A DNA stretch of 64,000 bases from Ktedonosporobacter rubrisoli (lineage in GTDB: Bacteria > Chloroflexota > Ktedonobacteria > Ktedonobacterales > Ktedonobacteraceae): positions 10,106,001 through 10,170,000 of the forward strand of contig NZ_CP035758.1 of assembly GCF_004208415.1 (NCBI RefSeq), in the 5' to 3' direction. Below the pieces are notes generated by a model. The model saw only the letters and a program-made list of their open reading frames with translations, searched no databases and was not told the DNA's origin. Made by a program: the position numbers and the translations under genes. Of this stretch, positions 23,287 to 32,120 are shown one piece after another (position 1 is the stretch's first letter; each line of letters begins with the position of its first letter).

Positions 23287-23963
23287 GAGAGCAGCAAGGG
23301 ATTACATCGAGTACCTTTATTCCACGTGCTAGCCGGGTAACAGAGGAACGAGCCTCGATGCATCATGCTGGTTTTACCAGCGGCATACATCCGGAGAGTG
23401 ACCCTTATACAACCGACGAGCAATATGTTCACTCGCACCATGGACGGAAGAAAGGCCACTACGACCTGTATATACAGCCTTTGCCCACATCGACGCGCCG
23501 CTACCGCTCTACCACGCAACATAAGACTCTACCTCGTGTCCGAGGCTTTTATGCCCTACTGATTGGGGGCTCAATCATGGCAGGAGCACTCATTGCAACC
23601 CTTGTTCCACCTCTCTTTCAACGTATAAGTGATCAACTGACCTACGGCTACCCCAGGAGCTATCAAACCGATAGCAATGTTGGGCATTATGAGCACGCCA
23701 AAGATCCGCGCAGCCACTTTGTAGCTATAAACAATCATGGCTATATTGAAGTGGTTGAACTGCCTGAAGGCGTCCCAGACAAAGATGCGGTACCTCAGCT
23801 GTATCTGATTGCCTTGCCTGATAACCATCAGGCCGACCTTGCCCCAGTAACAATTACCTTTGAAGATATCAACGGGGACGGCAAGCCGGATATGGTGGTC
23901 TCGTGTAACAATACCACCTTTGTATATTACAACAACGGTACCACATTCAAGCAAAAGCTCTAG
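23283..23963 (+). CDS. Single-pass membrane protein with FG-GAP/VCBS-like domain
   Basis: 226 residues from ATG 23283. A polar, probably cytoplasmic N-terminus (1-82), a hydrophobic helix (FYALLIGGSIMAGALIATLV, about 86-106), then an outside part. Residues about 195-213 read FEDINGDGKPDMVVS, the calcium-binding FG-GAP/VCBS signature (D-x-N-x-D-G-x-x-D). It may be a surface-exposed adhesion-type protein. It is coupled to the two micro-ORFs upstream. Confidence 0.6.
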   Translation: MREQQGITSSTFIPRASRVTEERASMHHAGFTSGIHPESDPYTTDEQYVHSHHGRKKGHYDLYIQPLPTSTRRYRSTTQHKTLPRVRGFYALLIGGSIMAGALIATLVPPLFQRISDQLTYGYPRSYQTDSNVGHYEHAKDPRSHFVAINNHGYIEVVELPEGVPDKDAVPQLYLIALPDNHQADLAPVTITFEDINGDGKPDMVVSCNNTTFVYYNNGTTFKQKL

Positions 23964-23970
23964 CGTCTTG

Positions 23971-24004
23971 AAGAAGGGGAAACAGATGCTTCTCCTTCTT
24001 TCTG
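23971..24004 (+). terminator. Terminator between the two surface-protein genes
   Basis: Stem AAGAAGG-GGAA with TTCTCCTTCTT (one G-T pair), 8-base loop, followed by TCTGATT. It may be partial, since the next gene follows in the same direction. Confidence 0.55.
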
Positions 24005-24024
24005 ATTAGGAGGAGATCACCCGT

Positions 24025-25332
24025 ATGGATGAAGAAATCAGCAAAGCCCTTGAAGAAGCCTTGAACATCGTGCAGGAAAAGGCCAGGGAGCAGCCGACTC
24101 TCGCCCTCCCATTTGCCCAGGAACCCACCGAGCCACAGCACTCTCAAGAGCTATCAGCACCAGACCCCCAGGAGCCAGCGACCACAACCCAGGGAGAGAG
24201 CTCCCCTATAAACAGTCAGAGCTTCCCAAGGACCGCGCACCACTGGCTATGGATAGCAAGCCTTGCTGTAGGCATCAGCAGCTTGACGGCAATTACAGTA
24301 TGGATACTGTTTCCTCTGTTTCGTCCAATGGCCATTGTCACAATCATTCCTATCGTGACAACGATCCAGACGAGCGCAACGATAAATGTACAAGGACGGG
24401 CATTAGCCACAGTGACGTTAAAACAGACACGTACTTTTCCGACAACGGGAACCGGCCACCAGGACGCCGAGTCAGCCCACGGGAGCGTGATCTTTTACAA
24501 TGCAGCTCCCTCTACCCAAACAATACCAGCAGGCACCCTCTTAACGGGAGCAGACGGCGTACAGATCGTCACAGAGCAGGACGCGACGATACCAGCAGGC
24601 AACCTTGCCACTAATGGGCAGATTACCATTCCGGCTCAGGCAGTGCAGCCAGGACCAGCAGGCAATATCAAAGCTGGTGATCTCTACGGCCCGTGTTGCC
24701 GGGTCAATGTGTTTGTTGCCAACGGAGCCTTTAGCGGAGGACATAACCCCCGTATGTTCCCTCAAGTCACGCAAGCCGATCTCAGGAGTGCAACAACGAC
24801 CTTACAAGCAGCCTTGATGCAGAGCATGATTGCGGCATTACAGGTGCAATTGCAGTCTGGGGAAGCGCTTGCTAGTCCAACCTGTCACACAACTACCAAT
24901 AGCGATCATCAGGCTGGAGAGGAAGCAAGACAGGTCACGACGGCGATTACAGCGACCTGTACCAGTTTAGCCTACCGAACCCAGGACGTAGACGTGCAAC
25001 TGAGGCAACGTTTGAGTACGCTCGCCCAACGGTTAGGAGATGGCTACATCCTGTCCAGTGATCCGCAAATTAGCATCCAGATGAGTAGGAGTGCGGGGAC
25101 CCACTTGAGCATAGAGGCCAAGGGGCACGTCCAGCTTACCTATCAGTTTAGCCAGAACCAACTGGAGACGATCAAACGCACACTAGCAGGCATGGGCAAA
25201 GCGCAGGCAATCGCATGGCTTACTCATCAGAGAGGCGTGCAGGCTGTTTCTATAGAGATCATCGGCAATCATGTTACAACAATGCCACAGGATAGCGCAA
25301 TCCGTTGCACAATTCTGTATGCACAGGCGTAG
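24025..25332 (+). CDS. Membrane-anchored protein with baseplate-J-like region
   Basis: 435 residues; TAGGAGGAG precedes ATG 24025. A Pro/Glu/Gln-rich cytoplasmic N-terminus (1-72), one membrane helix (about 76-98, LWIASLAVGISSLTAITVWI), then an outside region. Residues about 150-230 follow the pattern of baseplate J/gp47-like beta segments: GSVIFYNAAP, IPAGTLLTGADGVQIVTEQ, then GNIKAGDL. Proteins of this architecture occur in Chloroflexota and Firmicutes without a phage tail. Role unknown; a cell-surface or conjugation-contact function is possible from context. Confidence 0.6.
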   Translation: MDEEISKALEEALNIVQEKAREQPTLALPFAQEPTEPQHSQELSAPDPQEPATTTQGESSPINSQSFPRTAHHWLWIASLAVGISSLTAITVWILFPLFRPMAIVTIIPIVTTIQTSATINVQGRALATVTLKQTRTFPTTGTGHQDAESAHGSVIFYNAAPSTQTIPAGTLLTGADGVQIVTEQDATIPAGNLATNGQITIPAQAVQPGPAGNIKAGDLYGPCCRVNVFVANGAFSGGHNPRMFPQVTQADLRSATTTLQAALMQSMIAALQVQLQSGEALASPTCHTTTNSDHQAGEEARQVTTAITATCTSLAYRTQDVDVQLRQRLSTLAQRLGDGYILSSDPQISIQMSRSAGTHLSIEAKGHVQLTYQFSQNQLETIKRTLAGMGKAQAIAWLTHQRGVQAVSIEIIGNHVTTMPQDSAIRCTILYAQA

Positions 25333-25340
25333 AGAGAGAC

Positions 25341-25365
25341 GCGAGGCTACTGGAACTAGCCTCGC
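25341..25365. promoter_or_regulatory. Perfect 9-bp hairpin before the gene at 25393
   Basis: GCGAGGCTA / TAGCCTCGC with a 7-base loop, no T tract. It may be an RNA-stabilising or regulatory hairpin in the intercistronic region. Confidence 0.4.
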
Positions 25366-25392
25366 AACAACCCATAGAAAGGACAAATTTCA

Positions 25393-25842
25393 ATGGGTAG
25401 CTACGAGTATTATCCGCTTGAGACTGGCGAAACCGCTTTATTGCCTCAAGAGACTGAGCTGGTCATCAATACCCGATCTGGGCATGCCCTACTCATTGAT
25501 TGGGAGCGAAGAGTAGTGGGTGCAGAAATGTATTTTGCCCCATTTGAACTACCGCTTATCCAAATACTCCTCCATGCATGGCCTTCGTATGTCGAGTATA
25601 GCAAATGTATCCGAACGCTAATACCCGACCCTAGACTTGCTGAGCAATTTGTTCAGTGTATAGGAGCAGCACTAGAAACGCAAAACAAGCTAGTGCTCAA
25701 CGTGGCTCTAGAGCCACTGCGAACCGTGCTGTATGGCTGCAATGAGCGCTTAAATGTGATAGGCCTTGAGATTGCAGCAGTATATGAGAGTGGCTACCTA
25801 TTAACGAAGCGACACGAAAGAGACAACCAGGAGCATGAGTAA
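25393..25842 (+). CDS. Unknown 149-residue protein
   Basis: ATG 25393 with AGAAAGGAC upstream. A compact mixed alpha/beta protein (LVINTRSGHALLIDWERRVVG, then helical ELPLIQILLHAWPSYVEY). No signal peptide or membrane helix and no recognisable family. It ends the rightward operon before the recombinase. Confidence 0.5.
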   Translation: MGSYEYYPLETGETALLPQETELVINTRSGHALLIDWERRVVGAEMYFAPFELPLIQILLHAWPSYVEYSKCIRTLIPDPRLAEQFVQCIGAALETQNKLVLNVALEPLRTVLYGCNERLNVIGLEIAAVYESGYLLTKRHERDNQEHE

Positions 25843-25870
25843 TGGCTTCTACTAAAGGCAAAAAAATGAA

Positions 25871-25889
25871 GGGGGCCGCCCTGGCCCCC
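25871..25889. terminator. GC hairpin in the gap before the recombinase
   Basis: GGGGGCC / GGCCCCC with a 5-base loop. On the minus strand it is followed by TTCATTTTTTT. The rest of the 300-base gap 25843-26143 holds a GCTGGTA/TACCAGC hairpin (25910-25934) and inverted GTACAA elements, perhaps recombinase or promoter sites, and no gene. Confidence 0.5.
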
Positions 25890-26143
25890 AGAGAGTAGCA
25901 ATTTTTGATGCTGGTATCCCATTATAGTACCAGCTAGGTACAACGGCCAGCAGCCTTGTACGACTTGCCAGGACAGACCGAAGAAAAGACCGCAGAGGGA
26001 GACAATCAACTGGCTCTACAGGCGGATTTATCAATTGACAATTGGTTGTACAGCATGCATAGTTGAGTCTAGATAGGCATTCACCGTGCCAGCCAGAGTA
26101 GTAATATAATCTGCTCAACAGTTCGACAGGAGGACTTGATAAC

Positions 26144-27940
26144 ATGACGACAAATAATGACTACCCGTACTCCGACTTTAATCTTAGAGAAGCAAGGCGC
26201 CAGCAGCTCTTAACCATGTACAGCAAACATAGAGGAAAACGTGCATTATTACTTACCCGTGTCTCAACAGGAGGCCAAAGCCATGATGCACAGGAACGTG
26301 TGATTCGAGAAATGCTAATTGAATTGCTAGATTTACAGCTGGACGAAAAGCGTCATGTGAAACATAACACGTACACTGGACTGGACTACCGATATAACGA
26401 AGTCCTAGACGAGATACTAGACATGGCAGAAAACCATGAATTTGAGGTACTCTGCTTAGACGTGTTAGATCGAGGTTTAGGGCGTAAAGGAGTGAGCCGC
26501 GAAATATTCAGAGCGCAGTTAAGAGAGCTAGGAATTCATATTCTTACTACAGAGCCTAGCGATCATTCAGACGATGATAGCCTAGAGGGTCAGCTGATGC
26601 GTCTTCTGAAAGGGTATAAAGCAGAGGAAGAGATAAACGACTTTGTACGAAGATCGAAGAACGCAATCAGACATAAAGCTTTAGGTGAACCAGAGAAAGG
26701 CGTTCCCCCACAAGTTATCGGAAATGGTACGCGTTTTTATGGTTACAAGTTTGTGCTAAATTCACAGGGCAAACGTGGATTGCTTGAGCTCAATAACGAT
26801 GTAGTTCTTGTAGATCGCAAGGGAGTTACATGGTCAGAGGTAAGGGTGATAGCCTTTGCCTTCAGATGTGCCAAGCGCCGCATACCGCTAAGAAGAATAT
26901 GTCGGAGGCTAAATGCTATCGGAATCCCAGCACCAAGCATCAGTATAGGAAAAAAGTATAAGTCAAAGGGAATACAGGAGGCAAAGCCGATATGGCAAGT
27001 TGCAGTTTTGAGTAGGATGCTCAGGAACCGCCGTTTTAGTGGGAAGCACGTCGTTAATCAGTATCACACCGAGAGGGTACCTGGTAAGAAGTCAAGACGA
27101 TATAGAAAGACTGCTCCAGAAAGCCAAATAATCGTACCTGTCCCTGGGATTGTTAGCGTAGAGTTACAAGAGGAAGTGATAGCAAACTTGCAAAGGAACC
27201 AGAAAGTGTCAAGGCGAAACAACAAGCAGTCCACGTTAACATTATTACGCGGCGGTTTAGGGAAATGTGGGAATTGCGGAAGGAACTTATCAACGCAAGT
27301 TAGATACAATTATTATAGAGGCGAGCGTATAAACGAGCCTGTTAACATTTACCGATGCAGTACTAAATCAAGTGGTACGCTGCATTGTTGCAAAGGCTGT
27401 TACTATTTTGCTTCAGTCCTAGACGAAGCTGTCTGGAAGAAGGCGCTTGAAATCATCGAAAAGCCTTCCATAGTAGACGAAGCTATAGAGAGAAGGAAAA
27501 CAAGCGATCCAACTGCGAGCAGAAGAAGGCAGATCAGCAAAAAAATTGCTGAAATCAGAACTGAGCGCGACAATTTACAAACAAATCTTTTAAGATTAAT
27601 TAGAGAGCAGAAATTAGATCGAAATACTGAGGACGTACTTACAAATCGCTTGAAAGATTTAGATCGGGAAGAGAAAGACTATCATAGTGAGCTCTTAGAT
27701 GATGAAAAGATATATAGAGAATGGACTAAGGCGCAGGAAGATTTAGAAAAAATTCGTAAAAGATGCGCACGAGAACGCGAAAGAATGAGCGATCCTAACT
27801 ATAAGCCATCGTATCAAACAAAGCGAGATTTTGTAGAATTACTCGGCATCACTGTTACACTATGGGAGAAAGGTCATAACCCAAGATATAAAATTAGTGT
27901 AAATTCTGATGACATTGCGGTACAACTCCGGTCGAGATAG
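26144..27940 (+). CDS. Large serine recombinase (integrase of the element)
   Basis: 598 residues; GGAGGAC precedes ATG 26144. The catalytic domain (about 32-190) has the nucleophile Ser41 in LLLTRVSTGGQ, and conserved LDVLDRGLGRKG and AEEEINDFVRRS regions. The recombinase DNA-binding domain follows (about 200-330), then a zinc-ribbon with CGNC (375-378) and later cysteines (RCST, HCCKGC), and a coiled-coil C-terminus (about 455-545). Enzymes of this family integrate and excise phages and ICEs at att sites through a 2-bp staggered cut. Its last codons overlap the truncated peptidase gene, so the element's right end lies at its 3' end. Confidence 0.95.
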   Translation: MTTNNDYPYSDFNLREARRQQLLTMYSKHRGKRALLLTRVSTGGQSHDAQERVIREMLIELLDLQLDEKRHVKHNTYTGLDYRYNEVLDEILDMAENHEFEVLCLDVLDRGLGRKGVSREIFRAQLRELGIHILTTEPSDHSDDDSLEGQLMRLLKGYKAEEEINDFVRRSKNAIRHKALGEPEKGVPPQVIGNGTRFYGYKFVLNSQGKRGLLELNNDVVLVDRKGVTWSEVRVIAFAFRCAKRRIPLRRICRRLNAIGIPAPSISIGKKYKSKGIQEAKPIWQVAVLSRMLRNRRFSGKHVVNQYHTERVPGKKSRRYRKTAPESQIIVPVPGIVSVELQEEVIANLQRNQKVSRRNNKQSTLTLLRGGLGKCGNCGRNLSTQVRYNYYRGERINEPVNIYRCSTKSSGTLHCCKGCYYFASVLDEAVWKKALEIIEKPSIVDEAIERRKTSDPTASRRRQISKKIAEIRTERDNLQTNLLRLIREQKLDRNTEDVLTNRLKDLDREEKDYHSELLDDEKIYREWTKAQEDLEKIRKRCARERERMSDPNYKPSYQTKRDFVELLGITVTLWEKGHNPRYKISVNSDDIAVQLRSR

Positions 27941-28913
27941 TGAAAGCTCTAATGGCGGGGCGAAAACCGCTTGTATCGCTACCGATAAAGGTTGGGCGCA
28001 GCTTGAGCGTGGCGCCGCGCTGCTCCAGGACGCGACGATACGTAAGCAAGAGCGGCTCGTCGGAGCCAATGGTATAGCCAGTTGAATGCGTGTTAAATGT
28101 TATCTCAACTTGCCCTCCGAACTGGCTTGCAGCTTGCTCAAAAGCCTTGCGGATGGCTTGCTTGTAATGCTCAAGACGAGCAGCAGGCTCAAAGCTGCGT
28201 ATCTCGCCTTCAAGCGTAACTGTCGCAGGTATAGCGTTGCGTGCCGTGCCGCCCGTGATACTACCAATATTGATACGCGTCTGGTCATCGGCCAGGGAGC
28301 CATGCGGATATTTTGCGGCGCGGAATATCTCTAAGGCGTTCACTGTAGAAGAGAGATCCTTGCCGGGATGGCCGGTTCGGCCGCTGATCTTTACCTTGAA
28401 GGCTTCATAAGCTGCCCCCTGCGAGACCACCGTACCAGCTTCGAAAGCGTTATCGAAAATGAGGCCATCGCTGACAGCGAGTGCCGAGTTATCAAAGTGA
28501 GAAGCTCCGCATAGCCCTGTCTCTTCCTGCACCGTGAAAACGATGACCAACGGAGGGTGAGCTTTTTGCTGCTCCACTGTGCGTCGCAGCACTTCAAGAA
28601 TAATAGCCAGCCCTGCCGCGTCATCTGCGCCAAGATTCGTTGTTCCATCGCTATAAAGAATGCCAGCGCGCAAAACTGGCTCATGGCCCAGCCCGGGAGG
28701 CACGCGATCCATATGCGCATTGAGCAAAAGCGGTTTCCCGGTTCCTGGTAGGGTTGCAATGAGATTTCCCGTGTCGTCGACATGAGGAGTCAGGCCCAGT
28801 TCCGTGAGCTGCTGTTCTAGATAGCGCCGCACGTGTTCTTCGTGACCCGAAGTGCTGGGTATGCGAATAATCTCAACCAGGGTAGAATAGAGACGGTTAG
28901 CGTGTATCGACAT
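27894..28913 (-). pseudogene. M20-family peptidase, 3' end cut off by integration
   Basis: 339 residues from ATG 28913 (GGAGA 9 bases upstream). The fold and metal ligands of tripeptidase T-like M20 enzymes are present: LNAHMDRVP, GADDAAGLA, VQEETGLCGA, and FDNAFEAGTV. It runs normally to GSDTSGFRPAIRAFTISTGV. A typical family member would then read a V-H-T-x-x-E segment with the last metal-binding His and about 35 more residues. Instead the frame enters the recombinase gene and stops after about 10 foreign residues (PQCHQNLH). The missing ligand makes it probably inactive. The lost 3' end should lie at the element's left end, outside the window. Confidence 0.85.
27915..27945. other. attR: Right attachment-site junction of the ICE
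   Basis: The peptidase reading frame stays family-like down to about 27921-27932 (Thr-Gly-Val codons) and turns foreign beyond that, inside the 3' end of the serine recombinase gene. The crossover therefore lies in or close to the segment TACAACTCCGGTCGAGATAG (27921-27940). The exact core dinucleotide needs the left end. Confidence 0.7.
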
Positions 28914-28982
28914 GGTAATGATCTCCAGGTCAGGTGAACTTTCCTCAATTATAACAGAGATAGCCTGTTTAGCCGCTAGAAT

Positions 28983-29020
28983 TTGCGTCCCGAATCTCAT
29001 AGGGTTTGGGACGCAATTTT
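28983..29020. terminator. Hairpin between peptidase and HAD hydrolase genes
   Basis: Perfect stem TTGCGTCCC / GGGACGCAA (28983-28991 with 29008-29016), followed by TTTT on the + strand. It lies downstream of the HAD gene and upstream of the peptidase on the minus strand. Confidence 0.55.
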
Positions 29021-29036
29021 GCTCAGCAGAGCGCGC

Positions 29037-29711
29037 TTAAAAATGCTGTCGCAGCTCCGAAAACGCATGGAGGGTCAACAGATGGCCATTGCCCTCATGG
29101 CGTACATCTTGTATCTCCATATCCCAGGTATGTGGGTGTGGGATAAATACAGCATTGAAGCCGGCCGCAAGGGCCGGATTAATATCCGAACGTGGAGAGT
29201 TTCCGATCATCCAGCTTCGCTCTGGAAGCAGAGCAAATTTCTGAATCAAGTCCTTGTAGGTCTCGACGTTCTTCTCGGCCACGACAATTATATGCTCGAA
29301 GTAATCTGCAAGTCCGGAATTATCGAGCTTGAGCCGCTGCTCATCCTGATCCCCTTTGGTGAGTACTGCCAGCATGTGACGAGGCGCTAGATATTCGAGT
29401 GTCTCTTTTACACCATCTATCAGCTGCATAGGGTGACGTTGGATCTGTTCGCCGAAGGTCTTGATGCGCTCCAGTGCCTCAGTGGTAACATCCCGCTCAC
29501 AGAGACGCCTGTATGCCTTTTGCAAGCGGTGGATAAAGCTTGCCGTGCCATAGCCCTGAGTTAATTCAACTTCATTGATGACTGCCCGAATCTCGTGGGG
29601 TGAGAGAGAAGAGTGATCGAGGAATTCAATGAATGCTTCGGTGGCGTGCTCAAAATAGATATTATTTTCCCAGAGTGTATCATCAGCGTCGATGAATAAA
29701 TGCTGTCGCAT
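29037..29711 (-). CDS. HAD-superfamily hydrolase
   Basis: 224 residues; GGGGA before the start at 29711. HAD motif I is FIDADDTLW (about 6-14), motif II LTKGD (about 118-122), and motif III/IV GNSPRSDINPALAAG (about 170-184). The four-helix cap lies between motifs I and II, so this is a C1-cap, phosphoglycolate-phosphatase-like enzyme. Substrate not predictable. No sign of damage. Confidence 0.85.
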   Translation of the reverse strand: MRQHLFIDADDTLWENNIYFEHATEAFIEFLDHSSLSPHEIRAVINEVELTQGYGTASFIHRLQKAYRRLCERDVTTEALERIKTFGEQIQRHPMQLIDGVKETLEYLAPRHMLAVLTKGDQDEQRLKLDNSGLADYFEHIIVVAEKNVETYKDLIQKFALLPERSWMIGNSPRSDINPALAAGFNAVFIPHPHTWDMEIQDVRHEGNGHLLTLHAFSELRQHF

Positions 29712-29880
29712 AAAATCCCCTCTACTAGATAAAAAAGATAAAATTGTTGTTAAGACCAGAAAATAGGGAGTCTGCTGCCGTAATCAATGTTGGCTTAAAT
29801 TGAGCTCTTCTAAAGATTGTAGTATATTTTCGCCAAAGCCTTAATTTGCTCCACTCTCTAGTGCTTTCTCAGTCCTCGTG

Positions 29881-29990
29881 TGACGAAAGCATCGCCTGCG
29901 GCTGCGGCACAAGGAGGGAATGGAACGTTGCCTCCAAGCCCCAGTCAAGGACCGCGATTCCTCGCGCGGCGCCCCTTTGACCATCCCGCT
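29881..29990 (-). other. GC-rich structured patch, possible IS200/IS605 right-end remnant
   Basis: The 650-base gap 29712-30361 has no clear gene, but this part is GC-rich and can fold: GGAGG with CCTCC (29913-29935 area), and GTCAAGG with CCTTTGAC enclosing CGCG..CGCG (29944-29981). On the minus strand an open frame runs from 30004 to about 29840 and ends in a Ser/Arg-rich peptide, which resembles the degenerate ends of tnpB genes where their guide RNA lies. This is only a pattern resemblance. The remaining sequence up to 30361 shows nothing recognisable. Confidence 0.3.
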
Positions 29991-30361
29991 TGTTTCACTC
30001 ATTACGTAAACCTTGACAGACGATTAGAACGCGCTGGAACATTTGAGGAGCGCTAAGCTTTGCCGGCTTTTCCTTCTTGCAATAGCTTGCAGGTGTGCAG
30101 CCGAGATATGCTTTATTGTAGCTGAAGATATTTATGTATGTCTACTGGATAGAGGAGAGAATACAGATATCGAGAAGATGAATTTTTGTGTTGATTGTGT
30201 CAAGAAGCGTGTTGCTATTATATTGCTGATTGTCTCAGCCTATCAGTTCAGCTATAATAGAAGTTGGAGAGCATTACAGGCTTCACCCCGCTGCGTCAGT
30301 AGCGTCAGCCGTACCGCATGTAATTCGATCACCATCCAAGGTAGAGGGGGACTTTTCGTGC

Positions 30362-31993
30362 ATGTCTCGTAGCTCAACAGCATTGATGGGTACGCCAGAT
30401 GAATTATTCCATTGGATACCGGGTGAAATGGTTGTGATCGTTCGTTTGCCTCAGCTGCCTGCTGATGACACGCAAGACGTGTTGATTGAGCAGGTTCGGA
30501 CTCAATTGAACGAGTTTCTTGCCCAGTATAGTCTTAGTCTAGAGCCGTACGGTACTTATGGAAGGTGGGAAGAGAATCCTTCGATGCCACCTGTACGGCG
30601 TCGCTCCTTCATCTTTGGCGTACATCATAAACAGCCATTCATCGCGATCTTTTTTCATACGCGCCATGCGGACCCAACTGTGCGCGATCCGTTGCCGATG
30701 GCCTTATCGTATCTTCAAGCCCATCTTGAGCATTTAGCGCAGGCAGGATTGCGCGTGGTCTCGGCGATGCCAAACTGGCTAGTAACGGCAGCGCCGTCTT
30801 ATTATAGTGAGGGGGGGCCAGCTGCGCCACCAGGTCCGGCGCCATCGCTGGATGTGCCTACCCCGACAAATGCCTTGATAGGCTGGCATTTAGGATTGGT
30901 AGATCAATATATTCCATTACATGCCGGTGGTGGAGAAGATGTAATGATCGCGATTCTTGATACTGCGCACCATCCCGATCGTATACGTAGCGCAGCCAGC
31001 CGTCCCGAATTGCGTCGCAACTGGCTGCTACAGCGCCTGGCGGCCGATTTGCGTAATGAAGATGGCTCTTTTGAGATTGATTATGATCGCTATGTGCTAA
31101 CAAATGATGTACGCACCGGACGCAACGACTATAATGACTTGCGCTATTACTTAATGCCCGATCACGGCCTTGCGCTGGCCGGTTTAGTGCGTGATCTGGC
31201 TCCGCGGGCGCGAATCCGCTTGATTCGTATTTTGAATGATTTTGGTGGTGGAGATCTCTATGGTCTGTTTGCCGCCTTAACCGATCTGGAAAGAGAGATG
31301 GTTTCGGGCTCTATTCGCCACCTGATAATTAATCTCAGCCTGACCATTATGCCGGATATCCGCCGCTTGCCCTACATCTGGTTTGATCATCGCCAATGGC
31401 CCACGACCCAGTTGCCCGGCGTTATGCGTGTGCTCAACCATATTGAGGAAGGATTGCGCCTCTTATTTAGCTGCTTGTATGAGCAGGGCATCCTTGTTGT
31501 GGCTGCAGCTGGAAATGACTCGCTCAATGTTGGGCAGCCGCAAGGACCACGCCCGCCCCGGGCTCCTGCCCGTTACGAGACCACGCTAGCTGTGAGTTCA
31601 GTCAATAGCCGATTTCTGCCATCAAGTTTTTCTAATGCGGCAAATGTGCCTCCCATTGGGAGCGGAGTTGCTACCTTTGGCGGTGATGTGGCAGGCGTAC
31701 TTGATGAAAATGCCTTGCCTGACGCCGTACGGGTAGTATATATTTCACCAAATTTTCCCGGCGGAGAACAGAATAGCGCTGGCTGGGCAGACTGGCGCGG
31801 AACCTCATTTGCTACGCCTATCATAAGTGCCCTGGCCGCGCATCTCATGGCTCAGAAATGGTCAGCTTCCAACATCATCACGCGCCTGACGGCCGGATTG
31901 GATAGTCCCGATACAATGCTATTTGGCTCTGTACCAGATGCTCCGGCATTACTTGGGAATATTATTCGTGTGCAGCAACGTTTTAGCTTATGA
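30362..31993 (+). CDS. Subtilisin-like serine protease (S8 family)
   Basis: 543 residues from ATG 30362, chosen for AGAGGGGGA about 10 bases upstream; the frame is open to 30230 but without a ribosome site. The catalytic triad is visible: Asp in MIAILDTAHHPD, His in DHGLALAGLVRDLAP, and Ser in RGTSFATPIISALAAHL, with the oxyanion-region AAAGNDS. There is no signal peptide or membrane helix, so it is either cytoplasmic or exported by an unusual route. About 170 N-terminal residues before the protease domain are unassigned. Confidence 0.88.
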   Translation: MSRSSTALMGTPDELFHWIPGEMVVIVRLPQLPADDTQDVLIEQVRTQLNEFLAQYSLSLEPYGTYGRWEENPSMPPVRRRSFIFGVHHKQPFIAIFFHTRHADPTVRDPLPMALSYLQAHLEHLAQAGLRVVSAMPNWLVTAAPSYYSEGGPAAPPGPAPSLDVPTPTNALIGWHLGLVDQYIPLHAGGGEDVMIAILDTAHHPDRIRSAASRPELRRNWLLQRLAADLRNEDGSFEIDYDRYVLTNDVRTGRNDYNDLRYYLMPDHGLALAGLVRDLAPRARIRLIRILNDFGGGDLYGLFAALTDLEREMVSGSIRHLIINLSLTIMPDIRRLPYIWFDHRQWPTTQLPGVMRVLNHIEEGLRLLFSCLYEQGILVVAAAGNDSLNVGQPQGPRPPRAPARYETTLAVSSVNSRFLPSSFSNAANVPPIGSGVATFGGDVAGVLDENALPDAVRVVYISPNFPGGEQNSAGWADWRGTSFATPIISALAAHLMAQKWSASNIITRLTAGLDSPDTMLFGSVPDAPALLGNIIRVQQRFSL

Positions 31994-32001
31994 GGCTTGC
32001 C

Positions 32002-32030
32002 TTGACGCTTCATTTTTTGTAGGATATAAT
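32002..32030 (+). promoter_or_regulatory. Sigma-70-type promoter for the Fe-S carrier gene
   Basis: TTGACG (32002-32007), a 17-base spacer and a perfect TATAAT (32025-32030), 90 bases before the ATG at 32121. The best consensus promoter in the window. Confidence 0.8.
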
Positions 32031-32120
32031 ACGCTCAAGCGCAAGCATGAAGAACGTCTAATACATATCTAGAGAGTAGTTACGGGGCAAAGTGGTTTGC
32101 CCTTGGAGAGGTGAACATTC

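Noticed and set aside
24216..24817. Frames of 64-121 codons inside the baseplate-J-like gene
   Set aside because: Shadows of the strong + strand gene; Asn/Asp/Arg-rich translation typical of an out-of-frame reading.
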